From: Mansonella perstans
Taxonomy: Eukaryota > Nematoda > Chromadorea > Rhabditida > Onchocercidae
Reading direction: 5' to 3'
Length of the DNA: 64,000 nt
NCBI GenBank assembly: GCA_037074765.1
Contig: JBAMDO010000569.1
Coordinates: 1 to 64,000, forward strand
Shown here: piece after piece, positions 12,811 through 36,842 of the stretch
Numbering within the stretch: the first letter of the stretch is position 1
How the letters are laid out: the number at the start of each line of letters is the position of its first letter
Translations under genes and position numbers: made by a program
The notes under the pieces: generated by a model
What the model was told of the DNA's origin: nothing
The model's input: only the letters and a program-made list of their open reading frames with translations
The model's database searches: none

Positions 12811-13798
12811 CACCAGATTGATGTGAAATTAATTGAAATGATTACTGGCCCAATAAAAAGTCTCGATACAAAGTCAAGTGCGAGTCACTAGTATAACTAT
12901 AAAAAACACTATTAAAGCTCTCAAATTTGAAATTATTACGTTTTAATAATTTCGAATTTAGAGTTTTAGTGAAACCTGATTTCACAAGATGATCAGAAAT
13001 TTTGTTGATCGGAAAAAACAATCCAATGATATAAATTAGTCTTGCGTTTTCTCTTCCTTCTTTTTCCTTTTTAAAATCACTTTTTTAATGTTTTTTTGAA
13101 TGAATAATGACAACGATATTTTCATTTTCCGAGAACAAAACTGTTGCGACAAAAAATTGCTAATTAAAATAAGATTTTAACAAACGAAAATGAGACCTGA
13201 TATCTAGTAAAGAGAAAAAAACACAAAGAAACAAAACAATCACGATGGCACAGTATGACATCACCGATGACCCTCAAATTATTCCATACTTTATATGTCG
13301 GTAGCTTTAATGCCATATAACCATAAAATACTGTTGTAAATTTAAATGAATTGTAAATCCTAAAATATGGCTGATAAGATTGTAAAGTCTTCGTTTTTAA
13401 AAAAATTCCGTGATATTTTTTCTTGCTCGGATAACAGTTATGGGATTCAGCAATGCCGGTTAACTTCCAATCTTTTAGACTTGCAACTTCACTGCTTGGT
13501 TTCTTATTCGTCCTTTTGGCATCACACGCCAAAAGACAAGTGAAGTAATAAAATGCAAAAACATATGAGAATGTTTGAAAATATAACAGTAAGACGGGGA
13601 AGAAAGGAAGGAGAGTCTGCCAATTGCTGTAGTGTGTTTATAAACGACCATTTCAAGAATCTATGAAAAGAGATTTAAATATTTTAAATTTAAATGCTGG
13701 AAAATTTTTCAAAGCTTTCAAAAGCACAATCTTTGTCGCTTTGAACATTTGATGCCAATGGACTCTGGCAAATATCGTACTTTCGTTTTACAAGTCAA
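12811..13798. other. Convergent spacer between paraoxonase-like and Klumpfuss-like genes
   Basis: The two flanking genes converge here, so both 3' UTRs should occupy it. A long minus-strand open stretch without an ATG (13164-13637) lies inside and is listed separately. Confidence 0.6.
13164..13637 (-). other. 158-codon open frame downstream of the zinc-finger gene
   Basis: This minus-strand frame stays open for 157 codons, unusually long in DNA this AT-rich. It starts after a TAA at 13638-13640 and has no ATG near its beginning. The middle is Lys/Ser-rich with reasonable codon use (KRTNKKPSSEVASLKDWK); the end is Phe-rich and less convincing. It could be an alternative 3' exon of the zinc-finger gene, its 3' UTR, a decayed gene, or chance. 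No domain is recognised. Confidence 0.22.
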
Positions 13799-22980
<9,182 letters not shown>

Positions 22981-23442
22981 TTCACAGCTGACGCTCCGAA
23001 ATCGAAACGTATCGGAGATCGCCTTGGAACTGAAACCTGTTTCGGATTAGAAATCAGATCATTTCATACAGCTGAATAAAGGGTTCAGATGACAAGAATG
23101 TTTTTTTTCCGGTTTATCTTTTGCTTCTTCATGTATAAATACAATGAGCATTTTTTTCCTAATAAACATCAAAAATGATCAGTTCTGGTTGAACTGATCG
23201 TTACCTATTGTGTATCATAGATCTTATGATCAGATCTGAAATTTCAGAACTGAAATTGATAAAACTGATTTTTTTTTAGCTTTTTTGCAATAAATAATTG
23301 AGATCAATAGGTCATGTGATATTAAACAACTTGGTGGGACAGCGAATTTAAGACCAAAAATAGCAAAAATAGAAAGAGATTCTTTTTTCTTTCTTGAATA
23401 AAAGTTAAGTTATTCTCACTCACTGAGAGTGAAAACAGTATG

Positions 23443-23728
23443 ATAGTTGAAAATTTCCAAATTTTATAAAATATATTGAATGAATCACACAAAAGAATGT
23501 TGGAAATTGCCGAATTTAGTTGGAAATTTTGGAAATTAGTTAGTTGGAAATTTTCAAAAAATAGTTGAAAATTTCCGAATTTTATAAAATATATTGAATG
23601 AATCACATAAAAGAGTGTTGGAAATTTCCGAATTTAGTTGGAAATTTTGGAAATTAGTTAATTGGAAATTTTCAAAAAATGGTTGAAAATTCCTGAATTT
23701 TATAAAATATATTGAATGAATGACACTT
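23443..23728. repeat. 118-bp tandem repeat, about 2.4 copies
   Basis: Copies start at 23443, 23561 and 23679, each with TTGAAAATT, then ATTTTATAAAATATATTGAA, then GAATTTAGTTGGAAATT in the full copies. The period is not a multiple of three, so the similar peptides it gives in different frames are not evidence for a protein. Confidence 0.85.
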
Positions 23729-25991
23729 GTCAATAATAACTTTTCTAGTGCCACCTGACTGCCACATTAGGTAGAATTAAACACAGATAAACATTGAATA
23801 ATGTTGCAGTGTAAAATAATCCATGTTTGACAGTGTCGGTTTGACAACCTCAACATGAAAATTTGCGGATAACATATTGATGGATAATTTGTAAAAGTTC
23901 TTTAAAAGAAAATTAACCAATAGAGATTACCGTATACCTCGAATTACGAGAAAGTAGAAAAGATTAGTTGAAAAATTAGAACTAAGTGTAAAGTGAAACT
24001 ATCACAAATTAATCACAAAAAGTTGTTGCTTCAAAGAAAGAAATAAAAATTTTTATTCCCATATTGCATATGGTACCATTTTTATGTTGCTATAAAATTT
24101 CTTCCTTTGAATTTCTAAAATATTTGAACGAAAGTTTAAATGCTTATCCGTCTTAATAACAAACATAAATATGTGGATGAATGGATGGAACAGAATTAAC
24201 TGAAATTCAAAAGGAAAAGCGCAAAGCGCACATGATAAAAGAAATGTTAACCAATCAATAAATTAATTAGAATAATTGATAAATTTTTATAAAAAGTTTA
24301 TCATTTCAATATGAGCAGTTCGAATTAAATCATATTCATGAATTATTTTCTTTTTTAGGTTGCTAGAAAAGAAAATCAACAAAGTAATGTCCATCCTGTC
24401 AAAATTCTATAATGAAGTTTATAGAACTTAAAGAAATAAAAGTTTAATTAGGATTCACTGTGACTTTATCACTAATTCTATTCTTTTATAATTATTATTT
24501 GTACCAACTCTTATTGATGATCTTATCTCTATGTTTTTATTACAGAAAATAAGCAAAGCAATATCTTTCTTGTTGAGATTATTTAAATGTATAAGCCTGA
24601 TCTACTGATCAATACTTGTCCTTTGACCTTATCGGATAGTTACTTTCTATTTCGCACATTTCTAATTCTTTCACGTATAATTTCTAATGGAGTAACATAA
24701 ATCTTACAGTTCATTTTTTTTTTTTTTTTCATATCTGTCTTTACAACACTTTTTCTACTGCTAATTATTTACTGGGATGTTTATTGAACGATTGGTAAAT
24801 GTGAAATCATACTGTTCAAATTTCTTCATCCATTTATTCAATGAATATAACTATATCAGCAATCATTGTTACTTTTTTCACCATATCTTTTCACAGTTTA
24901 ATTTTGAAGTTTTAAAATTAATTTTACAATTTAAAAACAAAATGACCATTATAAGAAAAATTTAATTTATTTTTTGCAGTTTTTTTTTTTTTTTTAACAG
25001 TAAAAATGTAATTACATTACTGTTTTCTAAGCAAATTAGTTAATGAACCTTCTGATTGACAAATACCTAAAAATTATAAACAACCAAAAGTGTTAAGAAA
25101 TAAGAAGTGTGTTTAGCGGCAATATTATTTTATAAAACAAACCAAGAAGTGTTTCTTGTAATTCGATTTTAGGCTATACAGTCGTTGTCGAATGGTACAT
25201 TCATAGAGAGTGATCAAAGTATTGAAATTAAATAAGCGCTTAGTAATTCATTCGTCACTGTATTGTTTCGGGCATAATAAAAACCATCTATACTAGGTGT
25301 GTGATAGACCTGAGGATAGCCCTCCTTAATTTACTTAATTCACTTAAGCTATAAGTGATAAGATATAAATTTTCTCTCTCTTCTATGCCTTTCCTCCGCT
25401 TTTCCCACTAGAAAATAAACATTGCATGGAAGAAGGATTGGATAAAACTATATTTAACTTATCTACTGATTAATACCAGAAAGATGTAAGTGCTATATGT
25501 ATCGATCAGTTTCCAGTCTTCCCTTCAACTTTAAGCTATGTTCTAAAATTAGTTTTTTTTTGAAGTTTATTTTACAGCAAATACTCGTAAAGATTGGAAT
25601 GTTAACTGATTGATGAATTGGATCAAATTACATTCGAGAACTTCGAGTAGGCATAAGATTAGAATTCAATGTTCCAGAAGATAAAAGTATTGAACATGAC
25701 CGATTTCTTGTGTTAAAAATCAAAAATTGAATGGTATTAGTTAATTTGTCATTTATTTGAATCGAAATGAGAGTTTTTGACATTTCGAATTACTTTTCGT
25801 CAATTAAGCTTCTCAACGAATACTATTTTGATAAATTAACTAGTACCATTTAATTTTTGATGCATAAAAATTTTGATACAAATCGGTAAAATTACTTTAA
25901 TTCCTTTTTTTTGATTTAAATCCTTATTTTTAATTTCTCCCATTCCTTCTCTATTTCTCTTCTTTCCTTCAGGAAATAGTATACTTTTGAC

Positions 25992-27611
25992 ATGCCAGAT
26001 GCGGAAGATCATTCTTTTGCCTCCTCATACAATTTTTCTAGAAGTGACGAAAATGAAAAGTCGGATGCAGATGAAAGAGCAAAATAGACTTCGTTACATT
26101 CTTTCATCATTTTTGGCCCAAACATCTTAAATTCCAATCTTTCTTTTGGCACTTTTATATTGATTTCATCGTTTTTTTCTATTGCCCAAAAAGGAGGAGA
26201 TAATCTTCACTTTTCTTAACAATCAAAGAAATTTATCGATATCAATAAGCATAATGTTCCACTCATAAAGAAAGTGGAACATTATGCTTTTATGCTGGGA
26301 AGTACTGAACATTATGCTGGGAAGTACTGATCAGAAAATGTTTTTTGTAAACATTATTTTTTGGGCATCTCTTGTACCCCAGGGCTAATTTTGTCAAGGC
26401 AACATTAATGTGTTGTTCATTGTACCCGTAGCAACAGATGTTCGTTTCCCAATTTCTCTATAAAAAAACACAATGATGGCACGATTCATGAACTATCTTC
26501 TTCATTGTTATGGGTAACAGATTTTTTCTAGAGAGAGAAGTAGGGCTGCGATCTTCATAACTATTCAGTTTTCTTCGACAAAGCCGCCGTTACTATGTAT
26601 CGCTCAAAGTCAAAATGAAGATGTAGTATATTTCGGCAATTAGATTGTGATTTAGCATTCAGCGTTGCAATTTCCACACAGTGACAGAATCGCTGATAGC
26701 TACCTAAGAGAAGCACACTAATTCGTAAGAGATTTACTGAACGACGAAGGTTAAAGCAAGCTTATTGTAAAAGTAGATATCAAACAAGAACAATTGATAT
26801 ATAATTTAACTATGGCTATATATCTATACATACATGTGTGTACTGCTTCCATCAAATGTATCAGTGCCTCGTATATCGTCATCAATACAATAGTTTTCAG
26901 AAAAAATTCTAAAAGTTTTAATTTTGTTGCAACGAAAAATTCATTTGAAACAACAATTTTATCACCCATAAAACATTTTCAAATGCAGCCAGCTGGGTTT
27001 GAAGAAAGTGAAAAAAATGGAAAATTATTGATTATCATATATCATATCATATAACTGCCAAAATTCCCTCATCTTATGTTTTTAATTTCGACAAGAAAAG
27101 AATAAAATTCGAAAATAATGAAGAATGTGAGAAAGCGTAAACAATCATCTACTGGATCATTGCAAACAACGACTTATTTCGATTATAATAACTAATCAGT
27201 TACCAAGCATGGAATTCGTAGTCTATGATGAGAATTTTGAATTAAGCTTTATGTTTAATTAAACCAAGCAAAATAAGACTAGCAATGAAAATGCATAAAA
27301 CATGCATGCCTCAGCAATATTTTAGAAAAGGAAGTAGATAAGCAAAGTTACACACATGTGACATTATAATAGTTCAATAAATTAGCATATAAATAAAGAT
27401 TAATACTGATAAGGTATTTTTTCACTGTTGAAAGATATTAAATATGCTAAAAATTGTGGAATATTGCCGAATCTTTGCATGAATTTTTCATTAAAGTTCC
27501 ACTGGAAAATGATTTCCCTCATATCCTTTAATTAATTCTTTTTTTCTCTTTTTCAGATGATGAAGAAAATATGCCTCAAATTCAACTGTATCGATGCGAC
27601 ATTAATTTGCC
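25992..27611 (+). CDS. Possible small two-exon gene (tentative)
   Basis: A pyrimidine-rich acceptor (CCTTCAG) ends just before 25977 and is followed by an ATG at 25992 that opens MPDAEDHSFASSYNFSRSDE, a charged peptide unlike the surrounding AT-rich frames. Read straight through, it ends at 26087 (31 residues). Alternatively it splices from about 26043 (A|GTGACG) into a strong acceptor (CTCTTTTTCAG) at 27556. That exon reads DEENMPQIQLYRCDINLPYW and ends near 27641. No family is recognised. It could be a short SL trans-spliced gene or a coincidence of good splice sites. Confidence 0.2.
26247..26330. repeat. Perfect 17-bp hairpin followed by an 18-bp direct repeat
   Basis: The arms are 26247-26263 and 26273-26289, perfectly complementary, with a 9-base loop. 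Immediately after, TATGCTGGGAAGTACTGA occurs twice (26291-26308 and 26313-26330). The arrangement suggests a small transposon footprint or a structured RNA, but no transposase or known element is seen. Confidence 0.75.
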
Positions 27612-29877
27612 TTATTGGTTCATAATTATCTCAGCCAAATGATAAGCAATAAAGAGAATTTAAGAGAAAGGAAGCGAACGCGAAATGTGATGAAAATAAA
27701 ATGCACTTAATGCTCTGCAAATGATATATCGAGACTTGGAAATGGTTAAAGCGAAATATCGGACTAGACTTCTACATAATATGAGCACGCTCGACCGCGG
27801 ATGACTGAGAGTGTCACATTTGCAAAATGTCAAAAGCTTAATGATAATTGAATAATTCATTTTCAAAATGGAAAATAAATCAATATTGCTTCATAAACAA
27901 ACAAATATTATGATCAAACATCTGATAATTAATTATTAATTGGAGTTGCTTAATGAAATTAACTCAAAGGTTAGCAAAAAACTTCATTTGAAATCTTTTC
28001 AGTAAAATAATGGAATGATGTGAAGATAAAAGACTGTAATGGATGATAAGATAATCAATTAGTGATAGCAACTGTACAAATAGTAAAGAGCTGATAAATG
28101 AATAATATTAGATAAAAATCAAACTTCTTTATGGTATTTTTAAAAAAAAAAAAAAAGTACATTTAAAAAAGTGAAAAAATAAATATCAAATTAGTAATTA
28201 AAATAATTATTATTGAGCGTAAAAGATGTCTCGAGAAAATGAACGATTATCCATAAAAACATTCATTGTAGCGCTTCTCGATAGGAAATGTTGGAAAGCG
28301 GTAAGATCAATAAAAATATGCATGTGTAGAGGGCAGAGGTGACATAACACATAAGAATAGAGGCTTAGACTAATAGTAGTAGATTTTAGGTAGGTTAGCT
28401 TGCAAGACAGATGCTCAACTAGTAGTTATCATAGGGGGGGAAGAAATTGAACAGAAATGATGTATCGTGTGGGAGGATGAAATGAAAGCTTAGGATGAGA
28501 AGTGGAACGAATTCCTTCTTTCCTCTTTCCAATACCTTCTTCTTCAATCCTGATTCGATAGACTCTTAGTTTCTCATGAATCGATGCTTGGATAAATAAA
28601 AATATATCGCATTGCATTGCAATGCTAACACAACAGTAGTATTTTCACTTTGGAAATGAAATAAGCTCACCCATTATTTTTATACTTTTTAGAACTAAGA
28701 GACAATTGCTCTTTCTTATCATTAAAAAAGTGACACTTTTATTTATTTATGAAATTAAGTAAGGTAAAAAATAGGTATGAAAGTACAATTAGTAAATTAA
28801 ATAAATTTAATCAAAATTTTTATTAATTCAATTTTTAATTGCAATTGCAAAGCGGAAAACAAACGTTGAAGAGATTTAAGTAATACATGAAAAATATGGT
28901 AACATTAAAAAGTGATATTTTCTGATAATTTGTTGATATCACTTTGTATCACAATGAAATGATCTATCTTGTGTATTTGTGATCACAGTAGTATTGGAAG
29001 TTATTGAAGTTTTCCGCAAAACAGATCATGTTAGAGAAATTAATTTTTCTCAATATAATACTATGTGAAATTGAAATATAAAATGTTACGTGACAAGTAT
29101 GTACCATAAAAAAAAAACACCAGCTTAAATAAATAAATTTACTTATATGCAACAATTTGCAAATCTATTTATGGATTTTTCTTTATAAAATAGAATATTT
29201 AACGATATATTGTTTCATTTATCATTAAAAAAAAAAAAAATTTATCATGACTGGTAAAAGATACAGTGGAAAATTTTATGAAATAAAGTTTAGGAATGAT
29301 AATTATAAAAATTTCTACAACTGACTGCTTGATAAAAATACTCGCTATATGAATGTACATTTATTACAATAACGATTGTCTACCGGATGAACTAAACTGC
29401 TGTAATTCCGAATTTATGAGTTGAAGATTTATTAAATAAGAATCACTATTTAAATGGAAAAGCAAAAAATTTAACAAATTTTTTACATGAAATATCTTAA
29501 AACACGAATTACAAGAAACTAAGCATGAATTTTCAGTACAGCTAATGAATACATAAGAAGCAAAAAGATATCACAGGTAGTAATACTGAATAACAGATAT
29601 ACGAGAAAGACATCCATTACAGTAAATGAGCTATATTACCATTAGACATTCTCACCAAGTAATGTGGAAAAAAGACTAGTCTACTGCAAATAAGCACTAT
29701 GAGACACAATTGAGCCTTTTTTTCAAAATTTAGATTGAGCAACAATCTGAGATATTTCACGCTTAAAGATTTAATTTCAACCAGAAACATACATCTTGTA
29801 TATTTTAAGTTGAAAAAAATTGATCCCGAAATGGATAGAAGCTACTACTTGAGACAAGAATCAATAAAATCTGAGCA

Positions 29878-31418
<1,541 letters not shown>

Positions 31419-33151
31419 TTAGTTCTCTGCAATTTCTTTTTTTTTTTTTTATCGAACAAAATAAAATAAAATCGTAAAAATGATAACGATAGTGAGATAA
31501 AATTACTTCTCGAAATTCTTAATAAAATTAAATATCTCATTTGGATACAGTGATTTACTTAAATATACTTAAGATACTTAAATTTGAATATAAAGCAAGT
31601 ATTAAAATAATAATAGTAGTATCACTTATTCTCTATTGAAATTTCCAACTAAATTCCTTCAAGCAACAAGACATTGCATCAATAACTAGTAAAAACTATA
31701 ATTAAAAAAAAAAATCAATAACTAAAACTAGTAAAGCTGTATTTGAGTAAAGTTGTATGTAATTAAATAATAGTAAATAACTATAATTAAAAATCAATAA
31801 CTAAAACTAGTAAAGCTGTATTTGAGTAAAGTTGTATGCAATTAAATACTATTAAATAACTATAATTAAAAATCAATAACTAAAAAAAAAACTAGTAAAG
31901 CAATGTAATAGCTGTATTTGAGATAATTTAATTCATTGCATTTACTTGTTGATAATCCATTGCTTTAAGTTTTGCTATTTTGATTAATGAGTAATGAATT
32001 AAATTTAAATTATTCGATTCATAATTACAAATACACTACCATTTTTCTTTTCCTATTCCATCTCTAAAGCGTTTATTTAGAACTGACCCATTTTGTTTAG
32101 GCAGAAAAGAGCAATTTCCAAATTGATCTCCTCCACCCCCCAATTCCATAGTAAGTAGTACATTCTCTTTTTTCCGGTCACAAAAACTGGAAACTCAACT
32201 CATTGGTGATCTTTAACTGACCAGTCCTGCCGTAAATTAAGTATTTAGCGGTTCGACCTTAGTGGTCATTATATATTTATTTGTAAATAACAAATGAAGA
32301 TTGGTTGTTGTTGTTGTTATTGTTATTAGAGATGAATTTAAATATGATGGACAATTTGATTGGTCAAAGAGTCATATTAAAATTTATCAGATTAACCTCA
32401 CTTTGAACATACACATTAGTAACCTCTGGTTAATTTAATGATGTTTGGATTTAATATGAGAATGCGATAGTCATTGGTGAACAGGTCAAAAGGTTAATAG
32501 GGCATTAATAGATACTAAAGGATGATGTGTTCTCTTGTATTTTTAAGTTTTCTATTTCTTTTCTGGTTATTTATTCATTAATCTTAGCAATTAATAAAAT
32601 ATTTGATTATGTAGAATTTAAGATAATTCAAAGAATATTTGTAAAATTGTATATTATTCGAAATAAATCCGCATATAGATGATATTTGTTTAAGTGTATT
32701 TAAGTACTGTACATTTTTTTTTTTCGAAATATCGAATTACTGTTCTATGTGTTTGGAAATTTTTTTTTTTTGTTTTAATTTTTACTTTTCCAAGTTAAAA
32801 TTATGAGATGAAATGTAGATCAAAATACAGTGATCAGAATTTATTTTGAAAATAAGAAATAAAAATCCAAAAAGTTTTTAGCTCTAAAAGATTTCCACTG
32901 TATGGACAGTTTGTTAAAACAAACTTTCTTGTCATTTTGCCACTATTTGTACTTCCTTCAATTCATTTCGAATCGAACGAAAGAAGATTCAACGAGCGAA
33001 ATTTCAACACTTCATTCTGTATTCGTTTTAATTTGAAAATTGTAATTTATCAACAATTAATTTTTCTAGCATAATTTTTTTTTCTTTTCAAGTGTAATTT
33101 ATGAATTTATAGTGACGCATTAAATTTATTTATGATTTCCAGGCGTGAAGA
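31419..33151. other. Divergent spacer between LZIC and the MATH-BTB gene
   Basis: About 1.7 kb between two divergently transcribed genes, so it should hold both promoters. It contains the 79-bp tandem repeat at 31686-31925 and a short GTT-rich run near 32304. An acceptor (TTTCCAG) lies at about 33141, just before the MATH-BTB start codon. No other gene is seen. Confidence 0.6.
31686..31925. repeat. 79-bp tandem repeat, about three copies
   Basis: The segment ATCAATAACTAAAACTAG recurs at 31714, 31793 and 31872 (the last with extra A bases), a period of 79 bp. It lies 270-510 bp upstream of the LZIC start codon. Confidence 0.85.
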
Positions 33152-36100
33152 ATGCATAAGACGGATAAATATACGTGCGATACGTTGCCTAGTACGTATA
33201 CTAAAAGTTCATACATTACTAAAAATTCATACATTACGCCTGTGGATGCGTTACACCTTAGTCAGCAATGGAAGGTAAGATTGAAAACATTTCTATCAAT
33301 CAAAAAAAAAAAAGATAAATTCATTAGTGAAATAGAAAAAGATGAAAGCGACCGAACAAATCTATGCTATTTGATGTGTTCAGTAAATAAAATTAAACGA
33401 TATGATTATGGAAAAGGAATTGAATCGAAGAAGGATCTGAAGTAATAACTCGTGGAAAGTTTCGGCAACATAATCGATATGGCTGATTTTCAGGCGTGAA
33501 GAATTCGAAATAAAGTGGCTGCCTGATCAATGTAAAGCAAAGTTATCTAACTTTGAAAAATTTACTTATTAATTATCACTGGCAAAAGTTTTAGGCAAAG
33601 CGTTCACTACAGATCTTTATTTCGGATCCTGGACATTAAAATGAGCAATGTTTTTTGTTTGGGAGGAACCGAAACGGACATAGTGGGTCATAGTTGGAAC
33701 AGAAGACTAAAAAAGTTAAATGTGACGTAGAAGTGACTGATATTTTCTACATATTGGGAATTATAAGCATGAAAGCAAAAAATTGTAATGGATGAAGCTA
33801 AAGGTAGTAATAGTTTTGATCATTTCATATGAAGCTTTCTGAAGATGCATTGGAGTAGGTTTGAGCAGTATCGACTTCATGTGGCGATTCACTAATTTGT
33901 TTTGCAATAAAATTAGATAGAATAGCGATTTGCTGATGTTTAGAAGTGTTGCGAAAATCAATTAATTAAGAAAAATAGTGAATGAACATTGAGACTTTGA
34001 AAGCCATGACATCTTTCTTTGATTAGAACTTGCAAGCAGAAAATTATCTGACCAAGATAGTAAGTTTTTGATAGACAATTGATAGATATGAAGCCTTTGG
34101 AAAGTTGTTATCTTATTTCCATTGCTAAATCAATAGGATATAACTTTTCCGCTACCTTTTTGGAAAGCACGGAAAGCATAACTCAAGAAAAGTTTTCTAC
34201 ATCATATTTTAAATATATACATTTATAAATTAAAAGAAAAAGTTACTATGAATTAAACTCAGCATTAACTCGAATTTCATCAAGAATCGAAGAAGGCACA
34301 AAAGTTGTAGGAGTTCAGCAAGTTCCAAGAAACGGAAGCATCCGATATTAAAACTTGTGTAAATTGATTTAAATGACTTCCGTACATATAGAAATGTTGC
34401 TTGTAACTGTTAAATTATGAAAAGGAAGTTTTTGGCTGTGCAAATATTGTTGGATTAAAAAACGGTTCAAATAAGAAGACCGGAGAGATGATCTTCTTTT
34501 TTCTTCAATAACAGCAATTTAACGAATTGCGTAAATCAGTCCAAAGTGCATCTTAGTGGGAATCTTTAATATTTTGGATTTTAAAATAATGAATTCTTGC
34601 AGGTTGAGAACTTCACAACTCTCGTGAAACTTGCATTACCTGGGAACTGTTTACGAACAGGTTTGTTTCGTCATCCACAACTCCCAGAAGCTTTCTGGCA
34701 GTTATGCCTGTATCCGGGTGGAAAGCGAGCTGAAAATGCAAATAATGTTTCATTATTTCTAAAAATGTCCTCCACTTCACCAACGAAAGAGGTACTTACT
34801 GTTTTGAAGTTCATAAAAGATATTCGAGAATTATATGCAAAACCATCTTATCATTTCTATTAGGTCCACTTCCACCATCATTTTCTCTTTTCCATTGCAT
34901 TTCAGTCGATACAGAAATAGCTTGTTTTGTTCAGGTGCGCATTAAAGTGGAATATCGATTTCATTTTTTAAACGACAAAGGAGTGGCACTGTTCAGCAAT
35001 GTCAACGTTGGTGAATTTCATGCAAAACCTCCGAAAGGTGGACATTCCTGGGGTTTGCGCAATATCCCCAAGCAGAAGGTTGTGAATTATTACTCATAAT
35101 CAATAAACAGTAAAAAAATCGATAAATATAAGTTCAGTTTATCTTTAAAGAATCATTTGCTTCATAAATACAATTTATAAATAAATACAATGCTTTATAA
35201 TTTATGGAATTCGTAAGGAGAAAAACTGCATTTTACGTTTTAATGTGCTATTTGGTGCAAGTTTTGGAACAGTAAGAAAATTTTTTGTGTATTGATATTA
35301 AAAGAAGTCACTCTGAGAAGGAGTTACCAATAAAGGAACTGAACTAATGTTATATATTTTGATGGCGTTGTTTCCTCTTCGTTTTTTTGTCACCATGTAA
35401 ATCGAATGATGGTAATGGACAAGCATGACGGCAAGGTGTTTAGATTCTGAACTGCGTACGGGATGACGGTTCACTTGTTATATCATGCCACATTGAATTG
35501 CTGCCGGACATCAACCGTGCCCAGTGTTACAACGCTTGGAAATTGTTGAGCACAAATGCCCGAACGGTAGGTAATTTTTGAATTTTCTGAATCACTAATT
35601 TCTTAATTATAATCCTTTCGAAAATAGCATCTGATTTAGGTATGTGGTGATTTTGTAAAGCGGCAATTAGCGGCATTTGACAATGGTTTTATGGCTGACT
35701 GCGTTTTAGAATGTTCTGGAAGACAGATTCCTGTTAACAAATTTGTTTTATCAGCTCACTCAGAGGTAAGCCTTTGTTATGCTCTGCTAGAATTGCTAGA
35801 ATTGGACTAAATCATTTACTAAGCAATGAGAAGATATTAAATATATTAATAGAATAAAAAGGGAACAACATTTTCTAGAAAGATAATATCATATGCAGGT
35901 ATTTAAAGCGATGTTTTCATATGATCAGTTAATGGAAAGCACAGAGAAGAAAGTTATTATTGAAGATGCTGAATATGAAGCTGTTAGGTATACAATCATT
36001 TTTTATTTTCTTTATCTTGCAAAGTTGGTAGTAGATTCAGTTCATATACCATAAAATCGTGTACTTCATTTTTATCCGTCATTTTATATTTAACATAAAC

Positions 36101-36842
36101 TACTTTCGCTATCGTAGCATTTTGCAATATTGCAATATTTAGTATTATTTAGTTATCAATATTTAGTAATCGAGGAAGATTTCTGCTAGATTGCTTTTAG
36201 CCATTCTATGGAATTTTTCAGATGTATGTTGCGGTATATGTACACGGGCGAAATGGAATTAGATGCTGAAGTAGCGAATGTATTGATATTAGCAGAAAGA
36301 TATCAAATGGATGACCTTAAACTGATTTGCGAGCGAAAACTTTGCAATCAGATTGACAAAAATAATATTGGGGAGATGCTTTATCTAGCCGATCTCTACA
36401 ACTGTAAAATACTTCGAAGAGCTGTAGTCGATTTGGTAAGTTATCATTTTGATTTCTGTACTTTTATTTTAGAACAACATAATTTATATTTCCTTATAGC
36501 CTCATATATTGCTTCTTTGTTTTTCCAATCGCTATTTTAATTGTTTAAAATTTTAATCATTTTTTATTGCAACTTTTCTCGTTCCTCCCATTTCTGATTT
36601 TAATATTCTTTTACGTTAGTCCATTTACATTACTGCAGGCCTTTCGAATCAAGTATTTACAGCTACGTACCAACCAATCCGTGTTTTCGTCACATGCTTG
36701 GCGATTATTGAAAGAGACGAATCCACATCTTGTTACGGAAGTAATGGAGAAGGCGATGTTTGGTGAAGAATCCCCGCCACTCAAGCGACAGCGTCATCAG
36801 AAAATACTTCTTTCACAACCATCAGATGATGAATCTGGTTAA
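33152..36842 (+). CDS. MATH-BTB adaptor of Cullin-3 ubiquitin ligase (SPOP-like)
   Basis: Eight exons: 33152-33274, 34603-34791, 34935-35078, 35444-35566, 35640-35765, 35899-35987, 36222-36435, 36639-36842; 403 residues (human SPOP 374), phases consistent. Residues about 35-190 form a divergent MATH (TRAF-like) domain. Residues about 197-310 form a BTB domain (FMADCVLECSGRQIPVNKF, LSAHSEVFKAMF, MLRYMYTGEMELDAEVA), followed by a BACK-like segment (NNIGEMLYLADLYNC). The C-terminus has a basic PPLKRQRHQ motif in the position of SPOP's nuclear signal. MATH domains bind substrate and BTB binds Cullin-3. In the substrate pocket the SPOP Trp-Gly-Phe is Trp-Gly-Leu (SWGLRN), so substrate choice may differ. 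The ATG follows a TTTCCAG acceptor, perhaps a trans-splice site. Whether this is the true SPOP orthologue or one of the nematode BATH family is unresolved. Confidence 0.85.

Larger units (their letters stand above)
22981..29877. other. Long intergenic region between zinc-finger gene and LZIC
   Basis: Almost 7 kb. The left end should be the promoter of the minus-strand zinc-finger gene, and the right end the 3' flank of LZIC. It holds a 118-bp tandem repeat (23443-23728), a perfect hairpin with a direct repeat (26247-26330) and a possible small plus-strand gene (25992-27611). The remaining open frames look like chance. Confidence 0.55.

Noticed and set aside
23322..23754. Minus-strand peptides repeating IHSIYFIKF and NFQ
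   Set aside because: They are products of the 118-bp tandem repeat, whose period is not a multiple of three.
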